Positions 35,359 to 44,744 are shown, counted from the stretch's first letter. The stretch: 64,000 nt of DNA from Siphonobacter sp. SORGH_AS_0500 (GCF_002838835.1 NZ_NHPP01000002.1:62001-126000); one strand, 5' to 3'. Translations and numbers: made by a program. The notes: generated by a model not told the origin, from the sequence alone.

Positions 35359-36423
35359 ATGTCACTATTATTTTCTCCACTGACGCTCAAGAAAATCACT
35401 TTTCGTAATCGAATCGTGATTTCTCCCATGTGCCAGTATTCATCCGTCGATGGTTTTGCCAATGACTGGCATCTGGTTCACTTAGGCTCACGGGCCGTGG
35501 GTGGGGCCGGGTTAATTATTCAGGAAGCCACGGCAATTTCTCCCGAAGCCCGTATTTCTCGCGAAGACCTGGGGATCTGGAAAGACGAGCACATCGAAAA
35601 ATTACAGCAAATCACTTCTTTCATTCGTCAGCAGGGAGCTGTGGCAGGTATTCAACTGGCTCACGCTGGACGCAAAGCCAGCGTATTTCGTCCCTGGGAT
35701 GGAGGGGGACAGGTACCCGAAACGCAAGGGGGCTGGAAACCCGTTGCTCCAAGTAACATCCCTTTTCAGGAGGCTGATGTTCAGCCAACGGCTCTGGATA
35801 AAGAGGGTATTCAAAAAGTGATTGCTGACTTTAAAGACGCCGCTGCCCGATCCTTCCGGGCGGGTTATGAAGTGCTGGAAATTCATGCGGCTCATGGGTA
35901 CTTAATTCATCAGTTTTTCTCGCCTCTTAGTAATAGCCGCACCGACGAGTACGGCGGTAGTTTCGAAAATCGAATCCGAATTCTACTGGAAATTCTGGAA
36001 GCTGTACAAACCGTTTGGCCCGTAGAGTTACCCGTGTTTGTACGAGTTTCGGCAACGGATTGGGTAGAGAATGGCTGGGATGTTGAGCAGTCCGTTCAAC
36101 TGGCCAAAATCCTTAAAGAAAAAGGCGTAGATATCATTGATACTTCGTCGGGAGGTCTGGCTTCTTATGCCAAGATTCAGGCGGGGCCGAACTATCAGGT
36201 ACCTTTTTCGGATCAGATCAAAAATCAGGCAGACGTACAAACCGGAGCCGTAGGTATCATTACCGAAGCTCAGCAGGCCGAAGAAATTCTTCAGAAGGGT
36301 CAGGCCGATCTGATTTTCATTGCTCGTGAATCGCTGCGAGATCCTTACTTCCCGATTCATGCCGCGAAGGTTCTCGGAGACGAAATTAAATGGCCTTCTC
36401 AATACGAGCGGGCAAAACGATAA
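35359..36423 (+). CDS. NADH:flavin oxidoreductase, YqjM-like old yellow enzyme
   Basis: 354 residues, FMN-binding TIM barrel. C25 and Y27 in SPMCQYSS correspond to the flavin-tuning Cys and the active-site Tyr of YqjM. The substrate-binding pair of histidines is in HAAHGYLIHQFFSPLSNSRT, followed by DEYGGSFENRIR. The enzyme reduces activated C=C bonds using NAD(P)H. The physiological substrate is unknown. It ends in a bidirectional terminator. Confidence 0.94.
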   Translation: MSLLFSPLTLKKITFRNRIVISPMCQYSSVDGFANDWHLVHLGSRAVGGAGLIIQEATAISPEARISREDLGIWKDEHIEKLQQITSFIRQQGAVAGIQLAHAGRKASVFRPWDGGGQVPETQGGWKPVAPSNIPFQEADVQPTALDKEGIQKVIADFKDAAARSFRAGYEVLEIHAAHGYLIHQFFSPLSNSRTDEYGGSFENRIRILLEILEAVQTVWPVELPVFVRVSATDWVENGWDVEQSVQLAKILKEKGVDIIDTSSGGLASYAKIQAGPNYQVPFSDQIKNQADVQTGAVGIITEAQQAEEILQKGQADLIFIARESLRDPYFPIHAAKVLGDEIKWPSQYERAKR

Positions 36424-36435
36424 GCTCTAAAAAAC

Positions 36436-36468
36436 AACTTCCCGAAAGTTATAAGCTTTCGGGAAGTT
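36436..36468. terminator. Bidirectional terminator between convergent genes
   Basis: Perfect 13-bp arms AACTTCCCGAAAG/CTTTCGGGAAGTT with a 7-nt loop, A-rich on the left side, serving the NUDIX gene as well as the oxidoreductase. Confidence 0.85.
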
Positions 36469-36478
36469 AATAATGACC

Positions 36479-37168
36479 TTAGTTTTTGGCAGGGACCGTA
36501 CTCCAGAGCCGCTCAAAAACATAGCGAATGGAGCTATAGGAATCGACCATCGCATTCTGCACTTCTTTTTTAGACATCCAGCTAATCTTCTCGATGTCTT
36601 CTTCCCATTGCGGAGTCATGTTTTCATCACTCAGGCAATTCATCTGATACCATTTGGTTCGTTTCAGAATACGGTTACCGTTGTGCGTGTACGTATGCCA
36701 GGTCGTACAGATTTTATCGACAAGTTCTGCATCCACACCCGTTTCTTCCTTCACCTCGCGAATAGAAGCTCCTCTTGATTTTTCACCCGGATCTAGTTTG
36801 CCCTTGGGTAAATCCCAGCGTTTCAGACGATAGATTAACAGGATTTTATTATCCTTAAAAACTACGCCACCGGCGGCTTTAACCACTTTGAAGTAACTTT
36901 TTAACCGGCTTTCAGCTGCTTTCTGATCGGCTACTTGTACCAGAATGCTTTGTAAAGCGGCAGGATGTTCATCGTGTAAAATGTTCATTAAACGTTCCAG
37001 AGACGCTAGTGAAGCATTCAGAATTAAAACATGACCGTGAAGCTGATCCGTTTTAATTCCCTCCAGACGGGTATCAATGACCACGTCAAAATCACTCTTT
37101 TCCCGTAATAGATTGGCTCGTTGAGCATCAGTAATTTTTACGGGACGGTCGTTGATAAACAGGACCAT
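36479..37168 (-). CDS. NUDIX hydrolase with extra N-terminal domain
   Basis: 229 residues. The NUDIX box GKLDPGEKSRGASIREVKEE followed by TG is complete (GX5EX7REVXEEXGXD). About 95 residues precede the NUDIX domain (MVLFINDRPVKITDAQRANL ...), a region conserved in Bacteroidota members but without a named function. WDLPKG before the box suggests a diadenosine-polyphosphate or similar subfamily, not certain. It is divergent from pyrE. Confidence 0.92.
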   Translation of the reverse strand: MVLFINDRPVKITDAQRANLLREKSDFDVVIDTRLEGIKTDQLHGHVLILNASLASLERLMNILHDEHPAALQSILVQVADQKAAESRLKSYFKVVKAAGGVVFKDNKILLIYRLKRWDLPKGKLDPGEKSRGASIREVKEETGVDAELVDKICTTWHTYTHNGNRILKRTKWYQMNCLSDENMTPQWEEDIEKISWMSKKEVQNAMVDSYSSIRYVFERLWSTVPAKN

Positions 37169-37195
37169 GAATCTCTCTCTAAATGGTTAGTAATA

Positions 37196-37203
37196 CAAAG
37201 ATA
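37196..37203 (-). promoter_or_regulatory. Promoter -7 element of the NUDIX gene
   Basis: TATCTTTG on the minus strand, 27 bp upstream of the ATG, exact TAnnTTTG. Confidence 0.6.
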
Positions 37204-37363
37204 AAGGAAGTGTGGCAAAGTCCAGAAGTAGGAAACTGATAAAGAAGATAAGCCTTCAAATGGTTCCTTAGGTTGGATAAAGTTAAGGATTGTTTGTCAA
37301 AGAAAGGACTGAAAAAAGGGAAGGGAACTTCAGTGCAACTCCTCGACGACGGACAGAATTTCC

Positions 37364-37371
37364 TACCTTTG
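37364..37371 (+). promoter_or_regulatory. Promoter -7 element at the pyrE start (leaderless transcript likely)
   Basis: TACCTTTG ends only 4 bp before the pyrE ATG at 37376. Transcription from such an element starts about 5-8 bp downstream, at or inside the start codon region. Confidence 0.6.
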
Positions 37372-37375
37372 TGGC

Positions 37376-38023
37376 ATGGAACTCGTACCCTCATCAACCG
37401 TAGCCGCTCGCGTGGCTGAAATGCTTTTGGAAGTAAAAGCAGTACGTCTAAGCCCCGAATCGCCCTTTACATGGGCCTCTGGCTGGAAATCACCCATTTA
37501 TTGCGATAACCGCGTTACGCTTTCTTCGGCCTCCGTTCGGACGTATATCAAAGATGCGTTAGCCGAAATGATTAAGAATGAATTTGCAGGTGTAGACGCC
37601 ATTGCAGGAGTTGCCACAGCGGGTATTCCTCAGGGAGCTTTGGTGGCGGATGTGTTAGGGTTGCCATTTCTGTACGTTCGTCCTAAACCGAAAGATCATG
37701 GCATGGGTAATCAGATTGAGGGTCGTCTGGAAGCGGGACAGAAAGTAGTGGTTATTGAAGACTTAATTTCAACGGGAGGCAGTTCTCTGAAAGCCGTTGA
37801 AGCTTTACGCAAAGGTGGAGCTGAGGTCGTAGGAATGGCGGCTATCTTCACTTACGGATTCCCAATTTCCGAACAGAATTTTGAGCAGGCCGGAGTAAAA
37901 CTTCGTTGCCTGAGTGATTATAATGCTCTCGTGCAGGCCGCTTTACCGCTTGGATACATCACCGAAGATCAGGTAACTACGCTGAGAGAATGGCGTCAGG
38001 CTCCTGAAACTTGGAAGCAGTAG
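37376..38023 (+). CDS. pyrE: Orotate phosphoribosyltransferase
   Basis: 215 residues. PyrE joins orotate to PRPP in pyrimidine synthesis. Key segments are FTWASGWKSPIYCDNR near the N-terminus, GVATAGIPQGALVAD, YVRPKPKDHGMGNQIEG (catalytic flexible loop) and the PRPP site VVVIEDLISTGGSS. The start is fixed by homology, since the helix VAEMLLEVKAVRLSPE begins only a few residues after M1. A heptanucleotide array starts directly after the stop. Confidence 0.97.
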   Translation: MELVPSSTVAARVAEMLLEVKAVRLSPESPFTWASGWKSPIYCDNRVTLSSASVRTYIKDALAEMIKNEFAGVDAIAGVATAGIPQGALVADVLGLPFLYVRPKPKDHGMGNQIEGRLEAGQKVVVIEDLISTGGSSLKAVEALRKGGAEVVGMAAIFTYGFPISEQNFEQAGVKLRCLSDYNALVQAALPLGYITEDQVTTLREWRQAPETWKQ

Positions 38024-38024
38024 G

Positions 38025-38106
38025 AGTTTTCAGTTTTCAGTTTTCAGTTTTCAGTTTTCAGTTTTCAGTTTTCAGTTTTCAGTTTTCAGTTTTCAGTTTT
38101 CAGTTT
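38025..38106. repeat. Heptanucleotide tandem array (AGTTTTC, about 11.7 copies)
   Basis: 82 bp of perfect 7-bp repeats starting one base after the pyrE stop codon (TAG 38021-38023). No spacers, so not a CRISPR. Confidence 0.95.
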
Positions 38107-38122
38107 GGAAAGAGAAAACCCA

Positions 38123-38319
38123 TAAAGGTAGGGGAGTTGTTTTGAAATGGAGACCCTAACCCCGGAGGGGTTAAATATGAATAGCCCCGGATGAAAATCC
38201 GGGGTGACAACCCAGGGTTCCCCTGGCTGGTGTCCTCACCAGCCTGTCTGCTAAAGGTAGGGGAGTTGTTTGAAAATGGAGACCCTAACCCCGGAGGGGT
38301 TAAATATGAATAGTCCCGG
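38123..38319. repeat. Direct duplication of a 68-bp intergenic unit
   Basis: Units at 38123-38190 and 38252-38319 are near identical (GTAGGGGAGTTG, AACCCCGGAGGGGTT, AATATGAATAG). A palindrome of the type CCCCGGATGAAAATCCGGGG follows each, at about 38184 and 38343. Confidence 0.9.
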
Positions 38320-38449
38320 TCTGGATGGACCCAGGTTGGATAGCCCCGGATGAAAATCCGGGGTTTTTCGTATGAGGTACATGCCCTCGCCTTGGCTGGT
38401 GTCCTCACCAGCCATTACTAAAAGCCTAGTGGTTGGTGAGGACACCAAC
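38225..38449. repeat. REP-like palindromes, group 1
   Basis: GGCTGGTGTCCTCACCAGCC occurs at 38225-38244 and 38394-38413, with an inverted relative GGTTGGTGAGGACACCAAC at 38431-38449. The same family recurs at 52729-52870. The second and third elements form an inverted doublet. Confidence 0.85.
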
Positions 38450-38504
38450 TAGGGCGGGGGCGGCGGCTTTGGTTACCATTTAAATGGACTTCCATTTCCC
38501 GGCC

Positions 38505-38525
38505 AGACGCGATGAAGTCGCGTCT
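38505..38525. repeat. Second copy of the GTAGAGACG-type palindrome
   Basis: AGACGCGA TGAAG TCGCGTCT, followed by CTATGTGG as in the copy at 11997-12085. Confidence 0.65.
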
Positions 38526-38611
38526 CTATGTGGATGCCTGACGGGGAAAAATCTCCTAACAAACGATTCGGACGTTAATGAATTCATTAGAACCGTAGGC
38601 TAACACCTCTT

Positions 38612-39499
38612 TTACCGACAGTACTTATTCATTAACGCTGCGGCTTCCTGTTCTCCTAAACGAACGGCCTGTTGCCAGTCATCGCAGGCCCGGAGGCTAT
38701 CTTTTTCCAGCCAGAAATTCGTTCCCCGCATCTGAAAAAGCTTTCCATTTTCCGGGTTACTTCGCAGAGCTTTATTGAGGTGACTGCGACTTTGAGCGTA
38801 TTTTTTCAGGTAATAGCTACAAGTAGCCAGTTCCATTTCCAGCCCTTCTTCAGGTAAAGTTTGCTGGGATACCGTGGATAAATCACCGTAAGCTTTTTCA
38901 AATTCCCGCAAGTGTAACAATACCTGGCCTCGCAATCGATAAGCAAGCATGAGCTGATCATCATGCACGATGGCCATGTTCAGTTTTCCCAAAGCGGCTA
39001 GTGTGTCCTCATCCACTAGCATCCGCGTAGCCTGAGCTACTTCCTGTTCGGCCTGTTTATGGTTATATTGCTGCAACCCGAAAAAACCAATAATAACGCT
39101 GAGGATCAGAAGCGAAACGCCCGAAATAAGCCAGCGGCGATACGTCGATCGTGATGAGGGAGGCGGTGACGGGGCAGCAGGTTTGGGTTTCGGCGGCGGG
39201 GGGGGTGTTTGCGTTTGAGTCCTTTGAGCAGAATTTAGTTTGAAGTCATACGAAGCCCGCAATGCCGGGTCCGAAAGAACTCGATACGCCTCATTGATTG
39301 CTTTAAATTTCTCTTCCGCCTGCGAATGATTAGGGTTTTTATCGGGATGCCAGCGAACGGCCAACTGACGATATGCTCGCTTGATTTCTTCGGCTGAAGC
39401 CGTTCTTGAAACGCCAAGTTGTTGGTAATGTGTCAATAGTCTCTGATTTTGCTTAGAACGAAGGTTTCCACTGAAAGGTATTTCATGAACCGAAACCAT
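38612..39499 (-). CDS. Membrane-anchored J-domain protein with TPR region
   Basis: 295 residues. The J-domain spans about 22-88 with the HPD triad at residues 51-53 ([20 protein letters not shown]). A proline-rich linker ([20 protein letters not shown]) leads to one membrane helix (about 128-150). The C-terminal half has TPR-like helices ([24 protein letters not shown] pattern, [19 protein letters not shown]). It likely recruits DnaK to the membrane. It starts 9 bp after the dprA stop and is probably co-transcribed with it. Confidence 0.9.
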   Translation of the reverse strand: MVSVHEIPFSGNLRSKQNQRLLTHYQQLGVSRTASAEEIKRAYRQLAVRWHPDKNPNHSQAEEKFKAINEAYRVLSDPALRASYDFKLNSAQRTQTQTPPPPPKPKPAAPSPPPSSRSTYRRWLISGVSLLILSVIIGFFGLQQYNHKQAEQEVAQATRMLVDEDTLAALGKLNMAIVHDDQLMLAYRLRGQVLLHLREFEKAYGDLSTVSQQTLPEEGLEMELATCSYYLKKYAQSRSHLNKALRSNPENGKLFQMRGTNFWLEKDSLRACDDWQQAVRLGEQEAAALMNKYCR

Positions 39500-39508
39500 G
39501 AACCAAAC

Positions 39509-40606
39509 TTAAGAAAGTCCATACACTTTTCCGGGCAGACTTCGGATAAGACCCTGAAATTCCAAATTAAGTAACAAAGAAGCCAGCTTAGCCATAGGAA
39601 TCTGTGATCGCCAGGCCAGATCATCAATGTGCTGAGAACCAGCATCTCGTAATAAGCTCATAATCTGACTCTCTTCCTGTGAAAGCATGCTCAAATCCTG
39701 TAAATGATCTTTAGCATTAGCTGATTGTTCACCCCAATTCAAACTGTCCACCATCGAAGGCACATCAAGAAAGAGTTGGGCTTTGTTGTGATAAATCAGG
39801 AAATTACAGCCTTCCGAACCGGGGTTTTTCAGATTACCCGGAATAGCGAAAACATCCCGATTATAGTTGTTCGCGTACTCTGCCGTTCCCATCGCTCCGC
39901 CTTTCTTCGCCGATTCAATCACAAGCACCACGTCAGAAAGCCCGGCAATGATCCGGTTTCGATTTAGAAAAAAACGTCGGTCGGGTTTGATACCCAAGGG
40001 TTGTTCAGACACAATACCGCCCAGTTCCTGCATCTGAAAAGCCGTTTTCTGGTGTTCTGCCGGGTAAATCGTATCAAGTCCATTGGCCATTACCCCAAAC
40101 GTGGGTAAATCATATTTCAGGGCTGCTTTATGAGCAGTGATGTCAATGCCGTAGGCTAGTCCGCTTATAATGGCCGGTTGGTAAGGAGCCAATTGTTCCA
40201 CTATTTCTTCAGTCAGGCGACGGCCATAATCTGTTGCTTTGCGGGTGCCTACAATACCCACCGTTCGCGGGTGGTTCATAGTTCCCTGCCCTTTGAAGAA
40301 AAGCACAGCCGGGGCATCGTAAAGCGATTTCAAACGAGGAGGGTAATTTTTATCCGTAAAAAACAGAAAAGTATAACCACCCTGGTCCAGCCGTTGAAGC
40401 ATTTGTTCGGTCTGAACAAAGCTAGTCTTGGCAGCAATGGTTCGGGATAATAAGTCACCGATACCCCGGATTTTCTGAAGTTTTCCCGGAGGTAACTTAA
40501 AAACGGCCTCAGCCGACCCGCAGTTGGAGACCAGTAAACGAGTAAGCATATCACCCACACCAGGCGTGAGCCATAAAGCCAATTGGTAGAATCGTTCGGA
40601 ATACAT
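39509..40606 (-). CDS. dprA: DNA-processing protein DprA (natural transformation)
   Basis: 365 residues. DprA loads RecA on incoming single-stranded DNA. A helix-hairpin-helix-like N-terminus (LPPGKLQKIRGIGDLLSRTI) precedes the Rossmann core: GIVGTRKATDYGRRLTEEIV, SGLAYGIDITAHKAAL, DRRFFLNRNRIIAGLSDVVL and VFAIPGNLKNPGSEGCN. A winged-helix-like C-terminus follows (ESQIMSLLRDAGSQHIDDLA). It implies competence potential, although no other com gene is in the window. Confidence 0.96.
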   Translation of the reverse strand: MYSERFYQLALWLTPGVGDMLTRLLVSNCGSAEAVFKLPPGKLQKIRGIGDLLSRTIAAKTSFVQTEQMLQRLDQGGYTFLFFTDKNYPPRLKSLYDAPAVLFFKGQGTMNHPRTVGIVGTRKATDYGRRLTEEIVEQLAPYQPAIISGLAYGIDITAHKAALKYDLPTFGVMANGLDTIYPAEHQKTAFQMQELGGIVSEQPLGIKPDRRFFLNRNRIIAGLSDVVLVIESAKKGGAMGTAEYANNYNRDVFAIPGNLKNPGSEGCNFLIYHNKAQLFLDVPSMVDSLNWGEQSANAKDHLQDLSMLSQEESQIMSLLRDAGSQHIDDLAWRSQIPMAKLASLLLNLEFQGLIRSLPGKVYGLS

Positions 40607-40795
40607 AGAGTTACTAAATAAAGGCTGATAAAATTGAATAATTTTGAGTATAAATAATCATAATGGCTTGATTAATACCTGAACGGTCAGGCTGATTAAT
40701 TGATCATGATTTTTCTGAGCAGGCATTTTTGATGGCTAAAGAGCGGTACTTTTGAAGTAGAAAGGCACGTATCCTTCCCAAACTCAAGCTTTAAT

Positions 40796-42571
40796 ATGCC
40801 CCGTTTATGGATTTGTTTACTGCTCATCATAGCCTTGCCTACCTTACCGTCCTGGCGGTCGGAACGTACGCAGGCAGATGACTTGAAAGAACGTTTTCGC
40901 GAGCGACTGGCAGAATTTAACCGGGCCACCGAACGCCTCGAACGAAGTTATCCCCTGGATACCATAAACTCCCGTGAATCTTTTCTGAAAGCCCGGCTTG
41001 CCTACAAGCGAATCGAGTGGCTGGTGGAGGGGTATGACCCCATCATGGCCCGGCAGATGAATGGCCCGCCCGTGGAGGAAGTTGAAATGGAAGATCAGTT
41101 GTTGATCGAACCGACAGGGTTTCAGGTAATCGAAGAAATCATTTTTCCCCGACTGGATACAACCCGGCTGGATGAGCTGCAACAGGAGTGCGAAGAATTG
41201 CAGGCCAACGCCCGATTAGTAGCCAAACATCCATGGCTCAATGAGTTACAGCCGGTGCATTTCTGGGATGCTCTGCGGCTCGAACTGGCTCGTATAGGTA
41301 CATTGGGAATTACGGGGTATGATTCACCCGTGGTGCATTACTCCTTGCCCGAAGCCCTGGCTTCGCTGGAAGGCTGCGAGGATTTGATTAATGCCTATGA
41401 AGTAAGTGCTGAAACGGAAGCGTATCTAAAGAAAACCAAAGCTGCTTTAAAAGGTGATTTTGATACCTTCGATCGGGCCGAATTTCTGATTCAGTGCTTG
41501 CGTCCCTTGTGCCAGTCGTTGCAGAAAGATCAACAACGGTTTGGGATTCCGGCGTTAAGAGACAATGGTCGTTTTCTTGCAACGGATGCCTGGTGGATAT
41601 TTGATAAAGACGTTTTTCAACCCGAATTGTACAGTCCGCAACCCGAATGGCCCGCAACCGAAGGCCGCATTGCCCTGGGCGAAAAGCTTTTTAAAGAGTC
41701 CTTACTTTCGGGAAACGGGCAGCGAAGTTGTGCGACCTGTCATCAGCCCGAGCGGGCTTTTACCGATGGGTTACCGAAAAGTCAGACCCTGGATCATCAG
41801 GGAACCGTAGCCCGCAATGCTCCTACGCTTTGGAATGTAGCCTTGCAGGCGACTTTGTTTCAGGATGCCCGCTCGGCTTCGCTGGAAATGCAGATTGCGG
41901 ATGTGATGAAAAATCCGCTGGAAATGAATGGCTCGCTTTCAATCGCTGTATCTAAGTTATCTCAGAACAAAAGTTATAAGGAAGCCTTTAGAAAAGCGTA
42001 TGGTTCGGAGGTAAAGTCAGATCAGGTTATGAACGCTCTGGCGGCTTACTTACGCTCCTTGATCCGGCTGGACTCCCGTTTTGATCAGTTTATGCGGGGT
42101 AATGCCCATGCTCTTACTGCCGAAGAAAAACGCGGTTTTAACCTCTTTGCCGGAAAGGCGAAATGTGCCACCTGCCATTTCATGCCTTTGACAAATAGTA
42201 TGTTACCGCCTTCCTATGAACATTCGGATGTGGAAGTATTAGGTGTTCCGGCTCAGGCTGATCTGGATCACCCCACGCTGGACTCCGACTGGGGAGCTGG
42301 AAAGATCGCCAATTTCAGTGTATTACGTTATGCTTTTAAAACGCCGACGCTACGGAATGTTGAACACACGGCTCCTTACATGCATAACGGCGTTTTTAAA
42401 ACCCTGGAGGAAGTGGTGGAGTTTTATGATCGGGGCGGTGGTCAGGGCATTGGGCTGGACGTTCCAAACCAGACTTTGCCGCCCGAACCGCTGGGACTAA
42501 CCGTTCAGGAAAAGGCCGATTTGGTCTTGTTTATGAAAACTCTGACCGATGTACCTGATTCACAGAAATAG
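40796..42571 (+). CDS. Di-heme cytochrome c peroxidase/MauG-like protein with extra N-terminal domain
   Basis: 591 residues. A signal peptide (MPRLWICLLLIIALPTLPSW) is followed by a roughly 250-residue helical domain resembling imelysin-type iron-regulated proteins. The C-terminal half is a bacterial CCP with two c-type heme sites, both CATCH (SCATCHQPERAFTDG and KCATCHFMP). The region FKTPTLRNVEHTAPYMHNGV is the family C-terminal signature. It is periplasmic and reduces H2O2 or oxidises a protein partner. The downstream radical SAM gene starts 71 bp later and may be co-transcribed. Confidence 0.92.
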   Translation: MPRLWICLLLIIALPTLPSWRSERTQADDLKERFRERLAEFNRATERLERSYPLDTINSRESFLKARLAYKRIEWLVEGYDPIMARQMNGPPVEEVEMEDQLLIEPTGFQVIEEIIFPRLDTTRLDELQQECEELQANARLVAKHPWLNELQPVHFWDALRLELARIGTLGITGYDSPVVHYSLPEALASLEGCEDLINAYEVSAETEAYLKKTKAALKGDFDTFDRAEFLIQCLRPLCQSLQKDQQRFGIPALRDNGRFLATDAWWIFDKDVFQPELYSPQPEWPATEGRIALGEKLFKESLLSGNGQRSCATCHQPERAFTDGLPKSQTLDHQGTVARNAPTLWNVALQATLFQDARSASLEMQIADVMKNPLEMNGSLSIAVSKLSQNKSYKEAFRKAYGSEVKSDQVMNALAAYLRSLIRLDSRFDQFMRGNAHALTAEEKRGFNLFAGKAKCATCHFMPLTNSMLPPSYEHSDVEVLGVPAQADLDHPTLDSDWGAGKIANFSVLRYAFKTPTLRNVEHTAPYMHNGVFKTLEEVVEFYDRGGGQGIGLDVPNQTLPPEPLGLTVQEKADLVLFMKTLTDVPDSQK

Positions 42572-42642
42572 AAAATTTCAGAGCCACTCTGGAATAATTC
42601 ACCAAGAAATGCAGTTAGCCTTTCACGAATGCCGATTCTGAA

Positions 42643-43701
42643 ATGAAAGCAGGCATTGGCGTTCGCTACAAACCTATGATCAATCGAAATCTTGTCGACG
42701 GGCTTAATTTTGTTTCCAAACTCAACGCCAAACGGGTTTGGAATGGCCTCAAAGTCGTCTCCAGTTATATAGAATCCAAGATTACCCAAAAGCCGGTTCA
42801 CCGGGGTTTACCTATTGCTTTATCGTTTGAGCCGACGACTTCGTGCAACCTGCGTTGCCCCGAATGCCCGAGCGGGTTACGTTCCTTTACGCGTCCGACG
42901 GGGATGCTGGAAGGAGATTTATTCAAACGAACCATGGATGAAATCGGAGATGAGCTACTGTACCTGATCTTCTATTTTCAGGGCGAACCGTATTTACACC
43001 CGCAATTTCTGGACATGGTTCAGTACGCTTCGCAAAAGAAAATTTATACCGCTACCTCCACCAACGCCCATTACCTGACGGATTCCTACGCGAAAAAAAC
43101 GGTTGAAAGTGGGTTGGATCGGTTGATTATTTCCATTGATGGTACAACGCAGGAAGTCTATCAGCAATACCGGGTAGGGGGAAAACTGCACAAGGTTATC
43201 GAAGGAACAAAAAACATCTTGAAGTGGAAAAAGGAGCTGAAGTCTCAAACGCCACACGTGATTTTTCAGTTTCTGGTCGTGCAGCCCAATGAACATCAGA
43301 TTGAAGAGGTGAGGCAGTTGGCGGCTGACCTGGGCGTAGACGAAGTGGGTTTGAAAACCGCTCAGATTTACGATTACGAAGACGGCGATCCGCTGATTCC
43401 GACGATTGACAAATATTCCCGGTACGCCAAAGAAGCTGACGGCAAGTATCGCATCAAAAACAAGTTTGTGGATCACTGCTGGAAAATGTGGCATAGCTGC
43501 GTCATTACCTGGGATGGGCTGGTGGTTCCCTGCTGTTTTGATAAGGACGCAGAGTATCGGCTGGGAGATTTGAAAGAACAGTCCTTTAAAAGCCTCTGGA
43601 AGTCAAAAGCATACGAACAGTTTCGGGCTTCCCTGATACGAAGCCGTTCTGAAATAGAAATGTGTAAAAATTGCACGGAGGGAACGAAAGTTTGGGGGTA
43701 A
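42643..43701 (+). CDS. Radical SAM protein with SPASM domain
   Basis: 352 residues. The radical SAM cluster motif CNLRCPEC is near residue 68 (EPTTSCNLRCPECPSGLRS). The barrel continues with IFYFQGEPYLHPQFLDM and GLDRLIISIDGTTQEVY. The SPASM region has auxiliary cysteines in HSCVITWDGLVVPCCFDKDA and MCKNCTEGT. SPASM proteins usually modify peptides or proteins. A second in-frame ATG lies at 42679. No precursor peptide gene is visible beside it. The substrate is unknown. Confidence 0.92.
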   Translation: MKAGIGVRYKPMINRNLVDGLNFVSKLNAKRVWNGLKVVSSYIESKITQKPVHRGLPIALSFEPTTSCNLRCPECPSGLRSFTRPTGMLEGDLFKRTMDEIGDELLYLIFYFQGEPYLHPQFLDMVQYASQKKIYTATSTNAHYLTDSYAKKTVESGLDRLIISIDGTTQEVYQQYRVGGKLHKVIEGTKNILKWKKELKSQTPHVIFQFLVVQPNEHQIEEVRQLAADLGVDEVGLKTAQIYDYEDGDPLIPTIDKYSRYAKEADGKYRIKNKFVDHCWKMWHSCVITWDGLVVPCCFDKDAEYRLGDLKEQSFKSLWKSKAYEQFRASLIRSRSEIEMCKNCTEGTKVWG

Positions 43702-43780
43702 TGAGTTCTTTTTCAGGCTATTAAATAGATTTCATAAATTAGTAACATCAATATTTATAGTAATAAGTAACTGATTTTCA

Positions 43781-43817
43781 ATAAGTAGACTTTCCGGGAG
43801 TCTACTTATTTTTTTTT
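43781..43817 (+). terminator. Terminator of the radical SAM gene
   Basis: Perfect 11-bp arms ATAAGTAGACT/AGTCTACTTAT, 7-nt loop, then nine T. Confidence 0.9.
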
Positions 43818-43899
43818 GCGTGAAACTTTCGTGGAACATTCCTAGGCAATCCGACTGAATGTTCGCATCTTTGAAATTCTAACGCACCGAGTTTAACGT

Positions 43900-44679
43900 A
43901 TGGCCAAAGTAATTGCCATTGCCAACCAGAAAGGGGGCGTCGGGAAAACCACCACGACGATTAACCTGGCCGCTAGTTTGGCAACCTTGGAGTACCGAAC
44001 TTTGATTGTAGATGCCGATCCACAGGCAAACTCTACTTCAGGCTTGGGCTTCAATCCGAAAGAAATTGAGAATTCCATCTACGAATGCATGGTCGATGGA
44101 ATTAACGTCTCCGATATTATCATTCAAACCGACATTGATTACCTGGATCTGATTCCTTCGCACATTGATCTGGTCGGTGCTGAAATCGAGATGATTAACC
44201 TGAAAACCAGGGAAGAGAAAATGAAGGAAGCTCTGGCTTCCGTTCGGGATGATTACGATTTCGTAATCATTGACTGCTCGCCTTCGCTGGGTCTGATCAC
44301 CATTAACAGCCTCGTGGCGTCTGATTCGGTTATTATTCCGGTTCAGTGCGAATACTTTGCTCTGGAAGGTTTAGGCAAGCTGCTCAATACGATCAAGATT
44401 ATTCAGAGCCGCCTGAATACCAACCTAAGCATTGAAGGGATCTTGTTAACGATGTACGACCTGCGGGTACGGTTATCGAACCAGGTGGTGAATGAGGTAA
44501 CGGCTCACTTCCAGAATATGGTGTTCAATACCATCATTCCCCGTAACATTCGCTTGTCGGAATCTCCCAGCTTTGGCGTTCCCGCCATCGCCCATGATGC
44601 TGACTCGAAGGGAGCCATTAGTTACCTGAATCTGGCTCGGGAAATTCTTACCAAAAATGGCTTAGTAACTATTGATTGA
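43900..44679 (+). CDS. parA: Chromosome partitioning ATPase ParA
   Basis: 259 residues. The deviant Walker A NQKGGVGKTTTTINLAASL is at the N-terminus; LIVDADPQANSTSGLG and DFVIIDCSPSLGLITINS follow. ParA moves ParB-bound origin regions on the nucleoid. It heads the order parA-parB-DUF5683-dapB-lepB, common in this phylum. A near-consensus promoter element (CATCTTTG, one mismatch) lies at about 43866-43873. Confidence 0.97.
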   Translation: MAKVIAIANQKGGVGKTTTTINLAASLATLEYRTLIVDADPQANSTSGLGFNPKEIENSIYECMVDGINVSDIIIQTDIDYLDLIPSHIDLVGAEIEMINLKTREEKMKEALASVRDDYDFVIIDCSPSLGLITINSLVASDSVIIPVQCEYFALEGLGKLLNTIKIIQSRLNTNLSIEGILLTMYDLRVRLSNQVVNEVTAHFQNMVFNTIIPRNIRLSESPSFGVPAIAHDADSKGAISYLNLAREILTKNGLVTID

Positions 44680-44744
44680 GAACGTGTTTAGGATTTAGAG
44701 CAACGAAAACCTCGAACGACTAAGTCTGAACAGGGAAGGAAGAT

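Noticed and set aside
38025..38106. Possible CRISPR array
   Set aside because: The repeats are 7 bp with no spacers, and no cas gene is in the window.
43866..43873. Exact promoter element for parA
   Set aside because: CATCTTTG differs from TAnnTTTG at the first base, so it is mentioned only as near-consensus.
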